Source: Bacteroides ilei (lineage in GTDB: Bacteria; Bacteroidota; Bacteroidia; Bacteroidales; Bacteroidaceae). Taken from it: DNA of 64,000 nt. The notes under the pieces are model-generated. The model saw only the letters and a list, made by a program, of their open reading frames with translations, was not told the DNA's origin and searched no databases. The stretch's first letter is position 1. Every line of letters begins with the position of its first letter. This document shows, one piece after another, positions 9,223 through 17,320 of this stretch. Location: NCBI RefSeq assembly GCF_900128495.1, contig NZ_LT635801.1, positions 941,997 to 1,005,996 on the forward strand, given 5' to 3'. Both the position numbers and the translations under genes were made by a program.

Positions 9223-9975
9223 ATGGAGAAGATTTGTAAGGCTGTAATTGTTGATGATGAGGAAAGCGCTATTGAGAATTTGCAGCTGGAGCTGCAACGT
9301 TATGATTATATATCGGTAGCCGGAACTGCGAAGAGCGGTGCCATGGGGATGAAACTGATTGAAAAGATTCGTCCCGATCTGGTATTTCAGGATGTGGAAT
9401 TACCGGATATGCTGGGGTTTGATCTGCTGGCAAAATTGCGTGGACGCATTTCCTGGAATATGGATATCATATTCTATACGGCATATGACAGGTATATGAT
9501 CAATGCATTGCGTGAACATGCATTCGATTTTTTATTGAAACCGGTAGACAGTGAGGAGTTGAAAGTTGTTATGGACCGTTTCTGTGAGCATATGCGGACA
9601 AAAGGCAATTTGAATTTCTTTCCACAAAGTGTTGGGGAGCGTCCGTTCATGGTAATGACGCCGACCGGCGACCTGCGTTTTCTCCGGGCTTCGGAAATCG
9701 GTTATTTCCGTTATCTGTCGAACAGGAAAATATGGGAGGTTGCGCTTACCAACGGGACTTTCCTTCCTTTGAGAAGAAGTACCACGGCCGACCAGTTATG
9801 TGCACAGAATCCCGGGTTCATTCAGATACATCAATCGTATATCATAAATATGAGGTACTTGATCATGGTTCAGGATAACCGTTGTATAATGTATCCACCG
9901 TTCGATAAAGTGGATGAACTTCAGGTCTCAAAAAAGTTCAAAAAGGAGATGATGGACCGTTTTTTTCAGTTCTGA
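9223..9975 (+). CDS. LytTR-family response regulator
   Basis: The 250-residue protein has an N-terminal receiver domain (acidic pocket VDDEES at about 10-15, phospho-acceptor Asp57 in LVFQDVELPD, conserved Lys in FLLKPVDS). A C-terminal LytTR DNA-binding domain (about 140-250) includes IHQSYIINMRYL. It is cytoplasmic and is the evident partner of the kinase that ends 6 bp upstream. LytTR regulators bind paired direct repeats, but no target gene is recognisable nearby because the next gene is on the opposite strand. Confidence 0.93.
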   Translation: MEKICKAVIVDDEESAIENLQLELQRYDYISVAGTAKSGAMGMKLIEKIRPDLVFQDVELPDMLGFDLLAKLRGRISWNMDIIFYTAYDRYMINALREHAFDFLLKPVDSEELKVVMDRFCEHMRTKGNLNFFPQSVGERPFMVMTPTGDLRFLRASEIGYFRYLSNRKIWEVALTNGTFLPLRRSTTADQLCAQNPGFIQIHQSYIINMRYLIMVQDNRCIMYPPFDKVDELQVSKKFKKEMMDRFFQF

Positions 9976-10235
9976 AGTAATGTTTTTGTCCACATAGAAC
10001 TTATTTTAGCTCGCATAGTTTCATGATAGCGTCGAATAGTCCGGATTTATCTCTTTTATGGAGTGTAAGTTAATAGATAAATTCTTATTTTTGTTATGTT
10101 CTTTTGATAGATGTTAGTTTCAATTTAGTGAAGTAAGCTCTCAGGATATTGGAAAAGCTGTTTTTTTGGATGTAGTATTATCTTGTCTGTCTCTTACTCT
10201 TACTGCTTCAAGAGCAGCTTTTCCTCTTTTATTTT

Positions 10236-10775
10236 CTATTCTTTTATTTGTTTTAGTAAAGTTCCGTCCAGTTGGAATAAAGAGACCTGTCCGTTTTCAT
10301 ATACGGCGAATGTAGGAACATTACCTCCTTTCGGAAAAGTGACCGATCCTGTATTGCATATGATTTTATTTCCTTCTTTTTCCAGTTTCCACAAATGTGT
10401 ATGCCCATAAAAGAAAAAGTCGGTTTTCACTTTAGGCTGTTTTTCTTCATTATAGATGTGACCGTGTGTAAGGAACAAGCGTTTTCCACTGTCGACAATC
10501 ATCATGTAGTCTGACATTACCGAAAAATCCAGTAGCATCTGGTCTACTTCCGATTCGCAGTTGCCTCTTACGGCAACGATGTTTTCGGCCATGTCATTCA
10601 GGCGCTTGGCGATACCTTGGGGATCAATTCCTTCGGGAATTGTGTTTCGTGGGCCGTAATTTAATATATCTCCCAAAAGGCACAGCATATCGCACCGGTT
10701 GTTTTCATAGAATGTAAGTACCTTCTCCAAGGCTGGAAGAGAGCCATGGATATCGGAAACTATCAGGTATTTCAT
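10236..10775 (-). CDS. yfcE: YfcE/MJ0936-type phosphodiesterase
   Basis: The 179-residue protein is a calcineurin-like metallophosphoesterase with every family motif in order: SDIHGS (residues 8-13), LLGDILNYGPR, VRGNCE, LTHGH and FFYGHTH. YfcE-type enzymes hydrolyse phosphodiesters with Mn2+; the physiological substrate is uncertain. The gene is short and cytoplasmic with no signal sequence, and it stands alone. A minus-strand -7-like box TATTTTTG lies at 10802-10809, 26 bp before the start codon. The 260 bp between its stop and the LytTR gene hold no ORF or clear hairpin that I can see. Confidence 0.9.
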   Translation of the reverse strand: MKYLIVSDIHGSLPALEKVLTFYENNRCDMLCLLGDILNYGPRNTIPEGIDPQGIAKRLNDMAENIVAVRGNCESEVDQMLLDFSVMSDYMMIVDSGKRLFLTHGHIYNEEKQPKVKTDFFFYGHTHLWKLEKEGNKIICNTGSVTFPKGGNVPTFAVYENGQVSLFQLDGTLLKQIKE

Positions 10776-10801
10776 AAGTTCTTCAGTTTAGTTTTGCTTT
10801 G

Positions 10802-10809
10802 CAAAAATA
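10802..10809 (-). promoter_or_regulatory. Candidate -7 box for the YfcE-like gene
   Basis: On the minus strand this is TATTTTTG, an exact TAnnTTTG match, 26 bp upstream of the start codon. No convincing -33 box was found. Confidence 0.4.
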
Positions 10810-10879
10810 GGAATTTTTTTGTTTGGGTGTATTTTTATTTTGTTGAAATCATCCGGATGGACAGAGAAGTCCTTTAATG

Positions 10880-10914
10880 AAAAACGGCTGCCTTATGTAA
10901 TACAAGGCAGCCGT
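10880..10914 (-). terminator. Rho-independent terminator after nifJ
   Basis: An 11-bp perfect stem (ACGGCTGCCTT at 10884-10894 with AAGGCAGCCGT at 10904-10914) has a 9-nt loop. On the minus strand it is followed by TTTT. It lies 40 bp past the nifJ stop. Confidence 0.8.
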
Positions 10915-10953
10915 CTTATCATTTATAGAATATGTGTCAGTTATGCGGAGGCA

Positions 10954-13900
10954 TTATTCATTATTGCTCCAGTCCATAGCAGCCATACGTTTGTATGAAT
11001 CGTAACGTTTCTTAGCCATCTTTTCGCAAGCGTTGAACAAGTCGGCAGCTTCAGCAGGATACTGTTTCATTACAGAAGCAAAACGAACTTCACCCTTCAG
11101 GTAATCCTGGAAGTTATCCCAGTTCGGTTCCTTAGAGTCGAGTGAGAACGGATTCTTACCTTCATCTTCCAGAGCCGGGTTGAAACGCCACAAGTGCCAG
11201 TAACCACATTCTACAGCCTTAGCCTCTTCAGCCTGAGATTTACCCATACCAGCTTTCAGACCGTGGTTGATACATGGAGCGTATGCGATAACCAATGATG
11301 GTCCAGGATATGCTTCAGCTTCGCGGATAGCTTTCAAAGTCTGAGCCTGGTCGGCACCCATTGCAATCTGAGCTACATATACGTAACCGTAAGTAGTAGC
11401 AATCAGACCCAAGTCTTTCTTACGTACACGCTTACCAGAAGCAGCAAACTTAGCGATAGCACCCAGCGGAGTAGCCTTAGAAGACTGACCACCTGTGTTA
11501 GAGTAAACTTCTGTATCCAGTACCAGGATGTTTACATCTTCGCCAGAAGCGATAACGTGATCCAAACCTCCGTAACCGATATCGTAAGAAGCACCATCAC
11601 CACCGATAATCCACTGTGAACGTTTAACCAGATAATCTCTGAATTCATAGATAGTTGCGCAGTTTGCACATTTATCTTTTGCAGCTTCTACCATCGGGAT
11701 GATCTTTTCAGCAGCAGCTTTGCTCTTGTCTGCATCGTTACGGCCGTCAATCCATTTCTGGAATGCTTCCTTGTATTCAGCCGGAGTACCTTCTGCAGCG
11801 ATAGCAGCCTTCATAGCATCTTCGATGCGGTTACGCAGTTTCTTGTTGGCCAATTCCATACCCAAACCAAATTCGCAGAAGTCTTCGAACAATGAGTTTG
11901 CCCAAGCAGGACCCTGACCCTTTTCGTTTGTTGTATACGGAGTTGAAGGAACAGAACCAGAATAGATAGAAGAACATCCGGTAGCATTAGCAACCATTTC
12001 ACGGTCACCGAACAACTGAGAAATCAGTTTCACGTACGGAGTTTCACCACAACCAGAGCAAGCTCCAGAGAACTCGAACAACGGAGTAGCGAACTGTGAG
12101 TTCTTCACGTTAGCCTTGATGTCAACCAGATTCTGTTTAGACTTCACATTTTCTGTACAGTAAGTCCAGTTAGCAGCTTCAGGCAGCTGACTTTCCAGAT
12201 GTTTCATAGTCAAAGCCTTGCCACCCTTCTTCGGGTTACCCGGACATACATCGGCACAGTTACCGCAACCCAGACAGTCGAGAACGTCTACCTGTACGCG
12301 GAATGTCATACCGTCGAACTGTTTGCCCACAGCCTTCAACATCGGGAAGTTTGCACCCTTCTGTTCTTCTGCGTCGAGTACGAACGGACGGATTGCAGCG
12401 TGAGGACAAACATATGCACACTTGTTACACTGGATACAGTTTTCAGGATTCCATTCAGGAACGAATGCAGCTACACCACGTTTTTCGTATTTAGCTGTTC
12501 CCTGATGCCAAGTACCGTCTTCGATACCCTTGAATGCAGATACAGGCAGCAAGTCACCGTCTTGAGCATTGATAGGACGAACAACTTCATTGATGAATGC
12601 AGGATCATTGTTGGTTGCAGGAGCTTCAACTTCGAGGTTAGCCCAAGCCGGATCAACAGTCAGCTGTTTGTATTCACCACCTCGGTCAACGGCAGCGTAG
12701 TTCTTGTTGACAACGTCTTCACCCTTCTTACCGTAAGACTTCACGATGAACTTCTTCATCTGTTCAACAGCCAAATCTACAGGAATAACGCCTGTGATAC
12801 GGAAGAATGCAGACTGCAGGATAGTGTTGGTACGGTTACCCAAACCAATTTCCTGAGCAATCTGTGTTGCGTTGATATAGTAAACAGTAATGTTATTTTC
12901 TGCGAAATATTTCTTAACCTTGTTCGGCAGGTTCTTAGCCAGTTCTTCACCTTCCCAGATAGTGTTCAACAGGAATGTACCGTTCTTGCGCAGACCACGA
13001 GTTACATCGTACATGTGCAGGTAAGCCTGAACGTGGCAAGCTACGAAGTTCGGAGTAGTTACCAGGTAAGTTGAGTGAATAGGATGATTACCGAAACGCA
13101 GGTGAGAACAAGTGAAACCACCAGATTTCTTAGAGTCGTAAGAGAAGTAAGCCTGGCAGTATTTATCAGTATTGTCACCGATGATCTTTACAGAGTTCTT
13201 GTTGGCACCTACAGTACCATCAGCACCCAAACCGTAGAACTTAGCTTCGAATACACCTTCTGCACCGAGAGCGATTTCTTCTTTCTGAGGCAGAGAAGTG
13301 AAAGTAACATCATCCACAATACCGATAGTGAAGTGATCCTTCGGCATCGGGAGTTCCAGGTTTTCGTATACTGACAGAATCTGAGCCGGAGTTGTGTCTT
13401 TTGAACCCAGACCGTAACGTCCGCCTACGATCAACGGAGCGTTTTCCTGTCCGTAGAATACGTCTTTTATATCCAGATACAAAGGTTCGCCGTTAGCACC
13501 CGGTTCTTTGGTACGGTCCAGAACAGCAATACGTTTTACAGTCTTAGGCACTTTAGCCAGGAAGTGCTTGGCAGAGAACGGACGATACAGGTGAACAGCA
13601 ACCAAACCAACCTTCTTGCCCTGAGCAGTCAGGTAGTCGATAGCTTCACGGGTAGCTTCTGTTACAGAACCCATAGCGATGATGATGTTTTCTGCATCTT
13701 CAGCACCATAATAGTCAAACAGACCGTAGTTACGTCCTGTAATCTTATTGATTTCATTCATATATTCTTCTACGATAGCAGGAACTGCATCATAGAACGG
13801 ATTACCTGATTCTCTGTGCTGGAAGAAGTGATCCGGATTCTCAGCCATACCGCGGGCAACCGGTTTGTTAGGTGACAATGCGCGGTTACGGAATTCGGCC

Positions 13901-14505
13901 AAAGCTTCCTGATCGATCAGCGGAGCCAGATCTTCATTGTCCAGCTTTTCAATCTTCTGGATTTCGTGAGATGTACGGAAACCGTCGAAGAAGTTTACGA
14001 AAGGAACGCGAGACTTGATTGTTGCCAGGTGAGCTACACCAGCCAGATCCATTACTTCCTGTACAGATCCTTCGCACAACATAGCGAAACCTGTCTGGCG
14101 TGTTGACATTACGTCCTGGTGGTCACCGAAGATACACAAAGCGTGAGAAGCCAGTGTACGGGCAGATACATGGAATACGCATGGCAGGAATTCACCTGCA
14201 ATCTTGTACATGTTAGGGATCATCAGCAGAAGACCCTGAGATGCTGTATAAGTAGTTGTCAATGCACCTGCCTGGAGTGAACCGTGAACTGCACCGGCAG
14301 CACCACCTTCAGATTGCATTTCCTGTACCAAAACTGTTTCGCCGAAGATGTTTTTACGACCTGCGGCAGCCCATTCGTCTACATGTTCAGCCATTGTAGA
14401 CGACGGAGTGATAGGGTAGATTGCAGCTACTTCTGTAAACATATACGAGATATGTGCAGCAGCTTCGTTACCATCACAAGTGATGAATTTTTTTTGTTTA
14501 GTCAT
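10954..14505 (-). CDS. nifJ: Pyruvate:ferredoxin (flavodoxin) oxidoreductase
   Basis: This is a single-chain 1183-residue PFOR of normal length for the homodimeric form. In order: the N-terminal pyruvate-binding domain with YPITPSSTMAEHVD, the gamma-type domain, an 8Fe ferredoxin-like insert with CIQCNKCAYVCP and CLGCGNCADVCP, and the C-terminal thiamine-diphosphate domain. The last has CSGCGETPYVKL (proximal cluster cysteines), GDGASYDIGYGG and NTGGQSSKATP. It oxidises pyruvate with CoA to acetyl-CoA, CO2 and reduced ferredoxin, the central anaerobic step. Long antisense open frames across it are typical shadows of its biased codon use. A terminator follows; no clear promoter box is seen in the 48 bp before it. 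Confidence 0.97.
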   Translation of the reverse strand: MTKQKKFITCDGNEAAAHISYMFTEVAAIYPITPSSTMAEHVDEWAAAGRKNIFGETVLVQEMQSEGGAAGAVHGSLQAGALTTTYTASQGLLLMIPNMYKIAGEFLPCVFHVSARTLASHALCIFGDHQDVMSTRQTGFAMLCEGSVQEVMDLAGVAHLATIKSRVPFVNFFDGFRTSHEIQKIEKLDNEDLAPLIDQEALAEFRNRALSPNKPVARGMAENPDHFFQHRESGNPFYDAVPAIVEEYMNEINKITGRNYGLFDYYGAEDAENIIIAMGSVTEATREAIDYLTAQGKKVGLVAVHLYRPFSAKHFLAKVPKTVKRIAVLDRTKEPGANGEPLYLDIKDVFYGQENAPLIVGGRYGLGSKDTTPAQILSVYENLELPMPKDHFTIGIVDDVTFTSLPQKEEIALGAEGVFEAKFYGLGADGTVGANKNSVKIIGDNTDKYCQAYFSYDSKKSGGFTCSHLRFGNHPIHSTYLVTTPNFVACHVQAYLHMYDVTRGLRKNGTFLLNTIWEGEELAKNLPNKVKKYFAENNITVYYINATQIAQEIGLGNRTNTILQSAFFRITGVIPVDLAVEQMKKFIVKSYGKKGEDVVNKNYAAVDRGGEYKQLTVDPAWANLEVEAPATNNDPAFINEVVRPINAQDGDLLPVSAFKGIEDGTWHQGTAKYEKRGVAAFVPEWNPENCIQCNKCAYVCPHAAIRPFVLDAEEQKGANFPMLKAVGKQFDGMTFRVQVDVLDCLGCGNCADVCPGNPKKGGKALTMKHLESQLPEAANWTYCTENVKSKQNLVDIKANVKNSQFATPLFEFSGACSGCGETPYVKLISQLFGDREMVANATGCSSIYSGSVPSTPYTTNEKGQGPAWANSLFEDFCEFGLGMELANKKLRNRIEDAMKAAIAAEGTPAEYKEAFQKWIDGRNDADKSKAAAEKIIPMVEAAKDKCANCATIYEFRDYLVKRSQWIIGGDGASYDIGYGGLDHVIASGEDVNILVLDTEVYSNTGGQSSKATPLGAIAKFAASGKRVRKKDLGLIATTYGYVYVAQIAMGADQAQTLKAIREAEAYPGPSLVIAYAPCINHGLKAGMGKSQAEEAKAVECGYWHLWRFNPALEDEGKNPFSLDSKEPNWDNFQDYLKGEVRFASVMKQYPAEAADLFNACEKMAKKRYDSYKRMAAMDWSNNE

Positions 14506-14553
14506 ACAATTACTAATTATATATTAGGTAATAAAATCTTGGTTCTTAACTGG

Positions 14554-15732
14554 TTAGTAGAGGAAACCGAACATCCATAAAGGTATCTGGTTTCCGTGCC
14601 CTATCTCGGCCTTATGGATGGCATAGTAGACGTTCGGGTTACTTTTCAACTTGTTCCCGTCGGTACAGATCCTGAAATGCAGGTCTCCGTCGACCAGAAA
14701 GGAAGTCCCTTTTTCTCCTTTGTTTACTTTATGGTCTTTCCACAGGGAATTGACGAAGAATGTTTCCAAAACATCCTGTTCTTCCACTTTTACCGGATAG
14801 ATGCTGTACATCAGGTTGGTGTTATGCATCATGATCTTGGCCGGTTTTTTTGGAAAGACCTCTCCCTTGGGATATACCATGTTGATGAGGCGTGCGTCGG
14901 CCAGATACTTGATGTAGTTCATGACTGTGGCACGCGATGTCTGTATGTCTGTAGCCAGCTGGCTGATGTTTGGTGCAACAGGTCCGTCAACTGCTAGCAA
15001 ATATAATAATTTTTTAATTTTAGACAGATATTTCAGCTCAATTTGTTTGATTAATAAAATATCCACTTCAATCATCATGTTCATGGTTTTCAGCAGGTTC
15101 TCTGAAAAATTCCGTTTTTCGAGGAAGAACGGGTAGAAACCATGGTGGATATAGTCTTGAAAATAATTCAGTGGATTGATGTGAGGCAGTATGGTCTTGG
15201 CAATATGTTCATGGTTGTCAAGTATTTCTTCCAGTGTGTACGGTGAGAAATGGTTGCCGGTCTGGAGATTCAGAAATTCCCGGAAAGAAAAGCCGCGCAA
15301 GTTGTATGAATGGACAATTCCGTTCAGTTCCGGATTTTCGTCTTTCAGCCGCATGACAGATGATCCGGTGAAGATGATCTTGAGCTGAGGGTAACGTTCA
15401 TAACATGTACGCAGGTCGTGGCTCCAGTGGGGGAGCTTAAATACCTGGTCGATCAGCAGAACTTTTCCTCCCTGCTTTACGAACTCTCCAGCAAAGTCGA
15501 CCAGACTAAATTGGGAGAAATAGAAATTATTCATGTTTACGAACAGGCATGAACGGTCCAGGCCGAACTTTTCCTTTGCGTATTGCAGAAGGAATGTGGT
15601 CTTTCCGACTCCTCGTGTACCCTTGATGCCGATAAGACGGTCATTCCAATTAATCTCATCCATCAGGTCTCTGCGTACAGGGGCGTTTGTATGCTCAACC
15701 AAGTAACTGTGTGTCCTGTAAAATACTTCCAT
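14554..15732 (-). CDS. AAA-family ATPase with DUF4143 C-terminus
   Basis: The 392-residue protein has a P-loop GTRGVGKT at 38-45, a Walker B-like VLLIDQVFKL near 90, and a sensor-type IIFTGSSVMRL. The C-terminal DUF4143 region resembles a winged helix (ATDIQTSRATVMNYIKYL) and ends in a degenerate nuclease-like fold. Such proteins are widespread in Bacteroidales, often variable between strains, and have no agreed function; roles with nucleic acid or as toxin-antitoxin-like elements have been proposed. It has a very good promoter of its own upstream and lies 48 bp before nifJ on the same strand, so read-through into nifJ is possible. Confidence 0.85.
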   Translation of the reverse strand: MEVFYRTHSYLVEHTNAPVRRDLMDEINWNDRLIGIKGTRGVGKTTFLLQYAKEKFGLDRSCLFVNMNNFYFSQFSLVDFAGEFVKQGGKVLLIDQVFKLPHWSHDLRTCYERYPQLKIIFTGSSVMRLKDENPELNGIVHSYNLRGFSFREFLNLQTGNHFSPYTLEEILDNHEHIAKTILPHINPLNYFQDYIHHGFYPFFLEKRNFSENLLKTMNMMIEVDILLIKQIELKYLSKIKKLLYLLAVDGPVAPNISQLATDIQTSRATVMNYIKYLADARLINMVYPKGEVFPKKPAKIMMHNTNLMYSIYPVKVEEQDVLETFFVNSLWKDHKVNKGEKGTSFLVDGDLHFRICTDGNKLKSNPNVYYAIHKAEIGHGNQIPLWMFGFLY

Positions 15733-15752
15733 GAATTTCGGTTTCTTGGTTG

Positions 15753-15783
15753 CAAATATAGTAATACTTCCTTAATTTGCAAA
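15753..15783 (-). promoter_or_regulatory. Promoter of the DUF4143 ATPase gene
   Basis: On the minus strand TTTG (15780-15783) is separated by exactly 19 bp from TATATTTG (15753-15760), a full match to the Bacteroidetes primary-sigma consensus. The start codon is 20 bp further on. Confidence 0.8.
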
Positions 15784-15919
15784 CTGGAGTTAGCAAAAAA
15801 TATATATTTTTACAGCATGGATTTTGATTGTTCCTGATAGCTTTTTCTGAGGTGTACAGGAACTTTCGGATACGGGTTTCTTGTACCGGATCTTTCTATG
15901 TGTATCGTCTGAAAACCAT

Positions 15920-15927
15920 TATCTTTG
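15920..15927 (+). promoter_or_regulatory. Candidate -7 box for the ATP-grasp-like gene
   Basis: TATCTTTG matches TAnnTTTG and sits 23 bp before ATG 15951. This supports the downstream start over an open frame running back to 15828. The -33 box is not evident. Confidence 0.5.
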
Positions 15928-15950
15928 TACTTCAAAAAAGTTCGATCAAG

Positions 15951-17117
15951 ATGGCTGTATATCTGTTTAATCCGGAAAATGACATGGCGTTGGCTAATTT
16001 TACGCCTTATTACAGGCCGCCGGCTGAAATCGGGGTGATGGCTTCAGACCTGGCATTGCTTCCGGCATGGTATGCCGTGACGGGTAGTGTGGTGAAAGTC
16101 GGGGAAGATGAGTCGGAAAAAGAGTTTTTGGAGCGTTGTGGCACCCTTTGTCCTGATGTCCGTCTGTCGGGTTCGTTACTGGATATGCCTTACCGTCCGT
16201 GGGGCTGGTCGCCGGCCCTCGTCCATACCTTGCAGTCGGGAGGTGTTTCTTTGCAGTATCTGCCTGATACCGCGCGGCTGGAAAAGATCCGTCAGCTTTC
16301 ATGCCGGCGCCGTGCCGGGGAGGTCTTGGAGAAGTTGCAAAGTATGGAGGGGTGTTGTGGCTTGTCTGCATATGTCACTTCGCTGGAAAGTGTCCGCTCA
16401 TTTCTAGAGCGGTATGTGCGTGTCATATTCAAATCTCCCTGGTCGGGTAGTGGAAGGGGGCTGGTTACGGTAACTTCCAGGGAATTGTCGGCCTCATATG
16501 AAGGATGGATTTTAAGGATTATCCGAACACAGGGAGGGATTATGGCCGAACCTTTATATGATAAGGTGGTTGATTTCGCTATGGAGTTTTATTCGGACGG
16601 GAAAGGTGAGATGAAATTTGTGGGGTATTCACTTTTTGATACAGATACTCATGGAAACTATAAGGGAAATTTCCTGATGTCGGACCAGGCTATCGTACAG
16701 ACCTTGTCGGCATATGTTTCTCCGGATCTGCTGACTGCAGTCCGTACTTCCCTGCTGGAAATTTTTGTGCCGTTATTGGGCGGGGATTATCTAGGTTATT
16801 TCGGAGTGGATATGATGATATGTCGGGACAACGGCCGGTATCTCCTTCATCCTTGTGTGGAAATCAACTTGAGGATGAATATGGGAGTCGTTTCTCATAT
16901 ATTGTATGAACGTCTTATCTGTCCGGATGTAAAAGGTAGGTTCCATATTGTCCATTTTACGGGGGAAGGGGAATGTCTTGACTTCTATAAGACGCAGTGT
17001 GGAAGTTTCCCTCTGGAATTGGATAAAGACCGCATCGTAAATGGATATTTTGCGTTGACTCCGGTAGGACCGGGTACACGTTATCATGCTTGTCTGCATG
17101 TAGGTGGAAGCTTTTAA
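15951..17117 (+). CDS. Uncharacterised conserved protein, possibly ATP-grasp
   Basis: From ATG 15951 the protein has 388 residues. The N-terminus is MAVYLFNPENDMALANF; an upstream extension to 15828 crosses the likely promoter and is rejected. I do not recognise a named family. Two segments look like the ATP-grasp fold: FKSPWSGSGRGLV (a lysine followed by a glycine-rich loop, as in the ATP-binding flap) and CVEINLRMNMG near residue 305 (the E-x-N metal-binding motif). If so, it would join a carboxylate to an amine or thiol using ATP; the substrate is unknown. No signal peptide is seen, so it is cytoplasmic. It stands alone between the minus-strand ATPase and ppiD genes. Confidence 0.6.
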   Translation: MAVYLFNPENDMALANFTPYYRPPAEIGVMASDLALLPAWYAVTGSVVKVGEDESEKEFLERCGTLCPDVRLSGSLLDMPYRPWGWSPALVHTLQSGGVSLQYLPDTARLEKIRQLSCRRRAGEVLEKLQSMEGCCGLSAYVTSLESVRSFLERYVRVIFKSPWSGSGRGLVTVTSRELSASYEGWILRIIRTQGGIMAEPLYDKVVDFAMEFYSDGKGEMKFVGYSLFDTDTHGNYKGNFLMSDQAIVQTLSAYVSPDLLTAVRTSLLEIFVPLLGGDYLGYFGVDMMICRDNGRYLLHPCVEINLRMNMGVVSHILYERLICPDVKGRFHIVHFTGEGECLDFYKTQCGSFPLELDKDRIVNGYFALTPVGPGTRYHACLHVGGSF

Positions 17118-17267
17118 TGAAGAAGATTGTAGAGTCTGCAAAAAGATGAAGGTATTTTAGAAAAACTCCAGCATCTTTTCATGAAAATGCTAAGGACTTC
17201 GGATTCAAACTTCTTGGTCTTTAAGATGAAACTCCTTCTTGTTTTTCGTCAAATGTCCATGAGACAT

Positions 17268-17303
17268 AAAAAAAGCCTGCAAATTTGACTTGCAGGCTTT
17301 TTT
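17268..17303. terminator. Bidirectional terminator between the ATP-grasp-like gene and ppiD
   Basis: The 8-bp stem GCCTGCAA (17275-17282) / TTGCAGGC (17290-17297) is flanked by an A-run on one side and a T-run on the other, so it can stop transcription from both convergent genes. Confidence 0.85.
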
Positions 17304-17320
17304 CGTTGGAAATATTTTTA

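Noticed and set aside
12199-13074. 291-residue open frame on the plus strand, opposite nifJ
   Set aside because: The frame is the shadow of nifJ codons, has no recognisable domain, and overlaps a certain gene; its cysteine-, valine- and threonine-rich composition is typical of antisense frames.
14554-15732. DUF4143 ATPase as part of a defence island
   Set aside because: It has a housekeeping-type promoter and lies next to nifJ with no nuclease, toxin or mobile gene around, so there is no sign of an island.
15828-15950. Upstream extension of the ATP-grasp-like protein
   Set aside because: The extension crosses a TATCTTTG box and has no conserved sequence; ATG 15951 gives a normal N-terminus.
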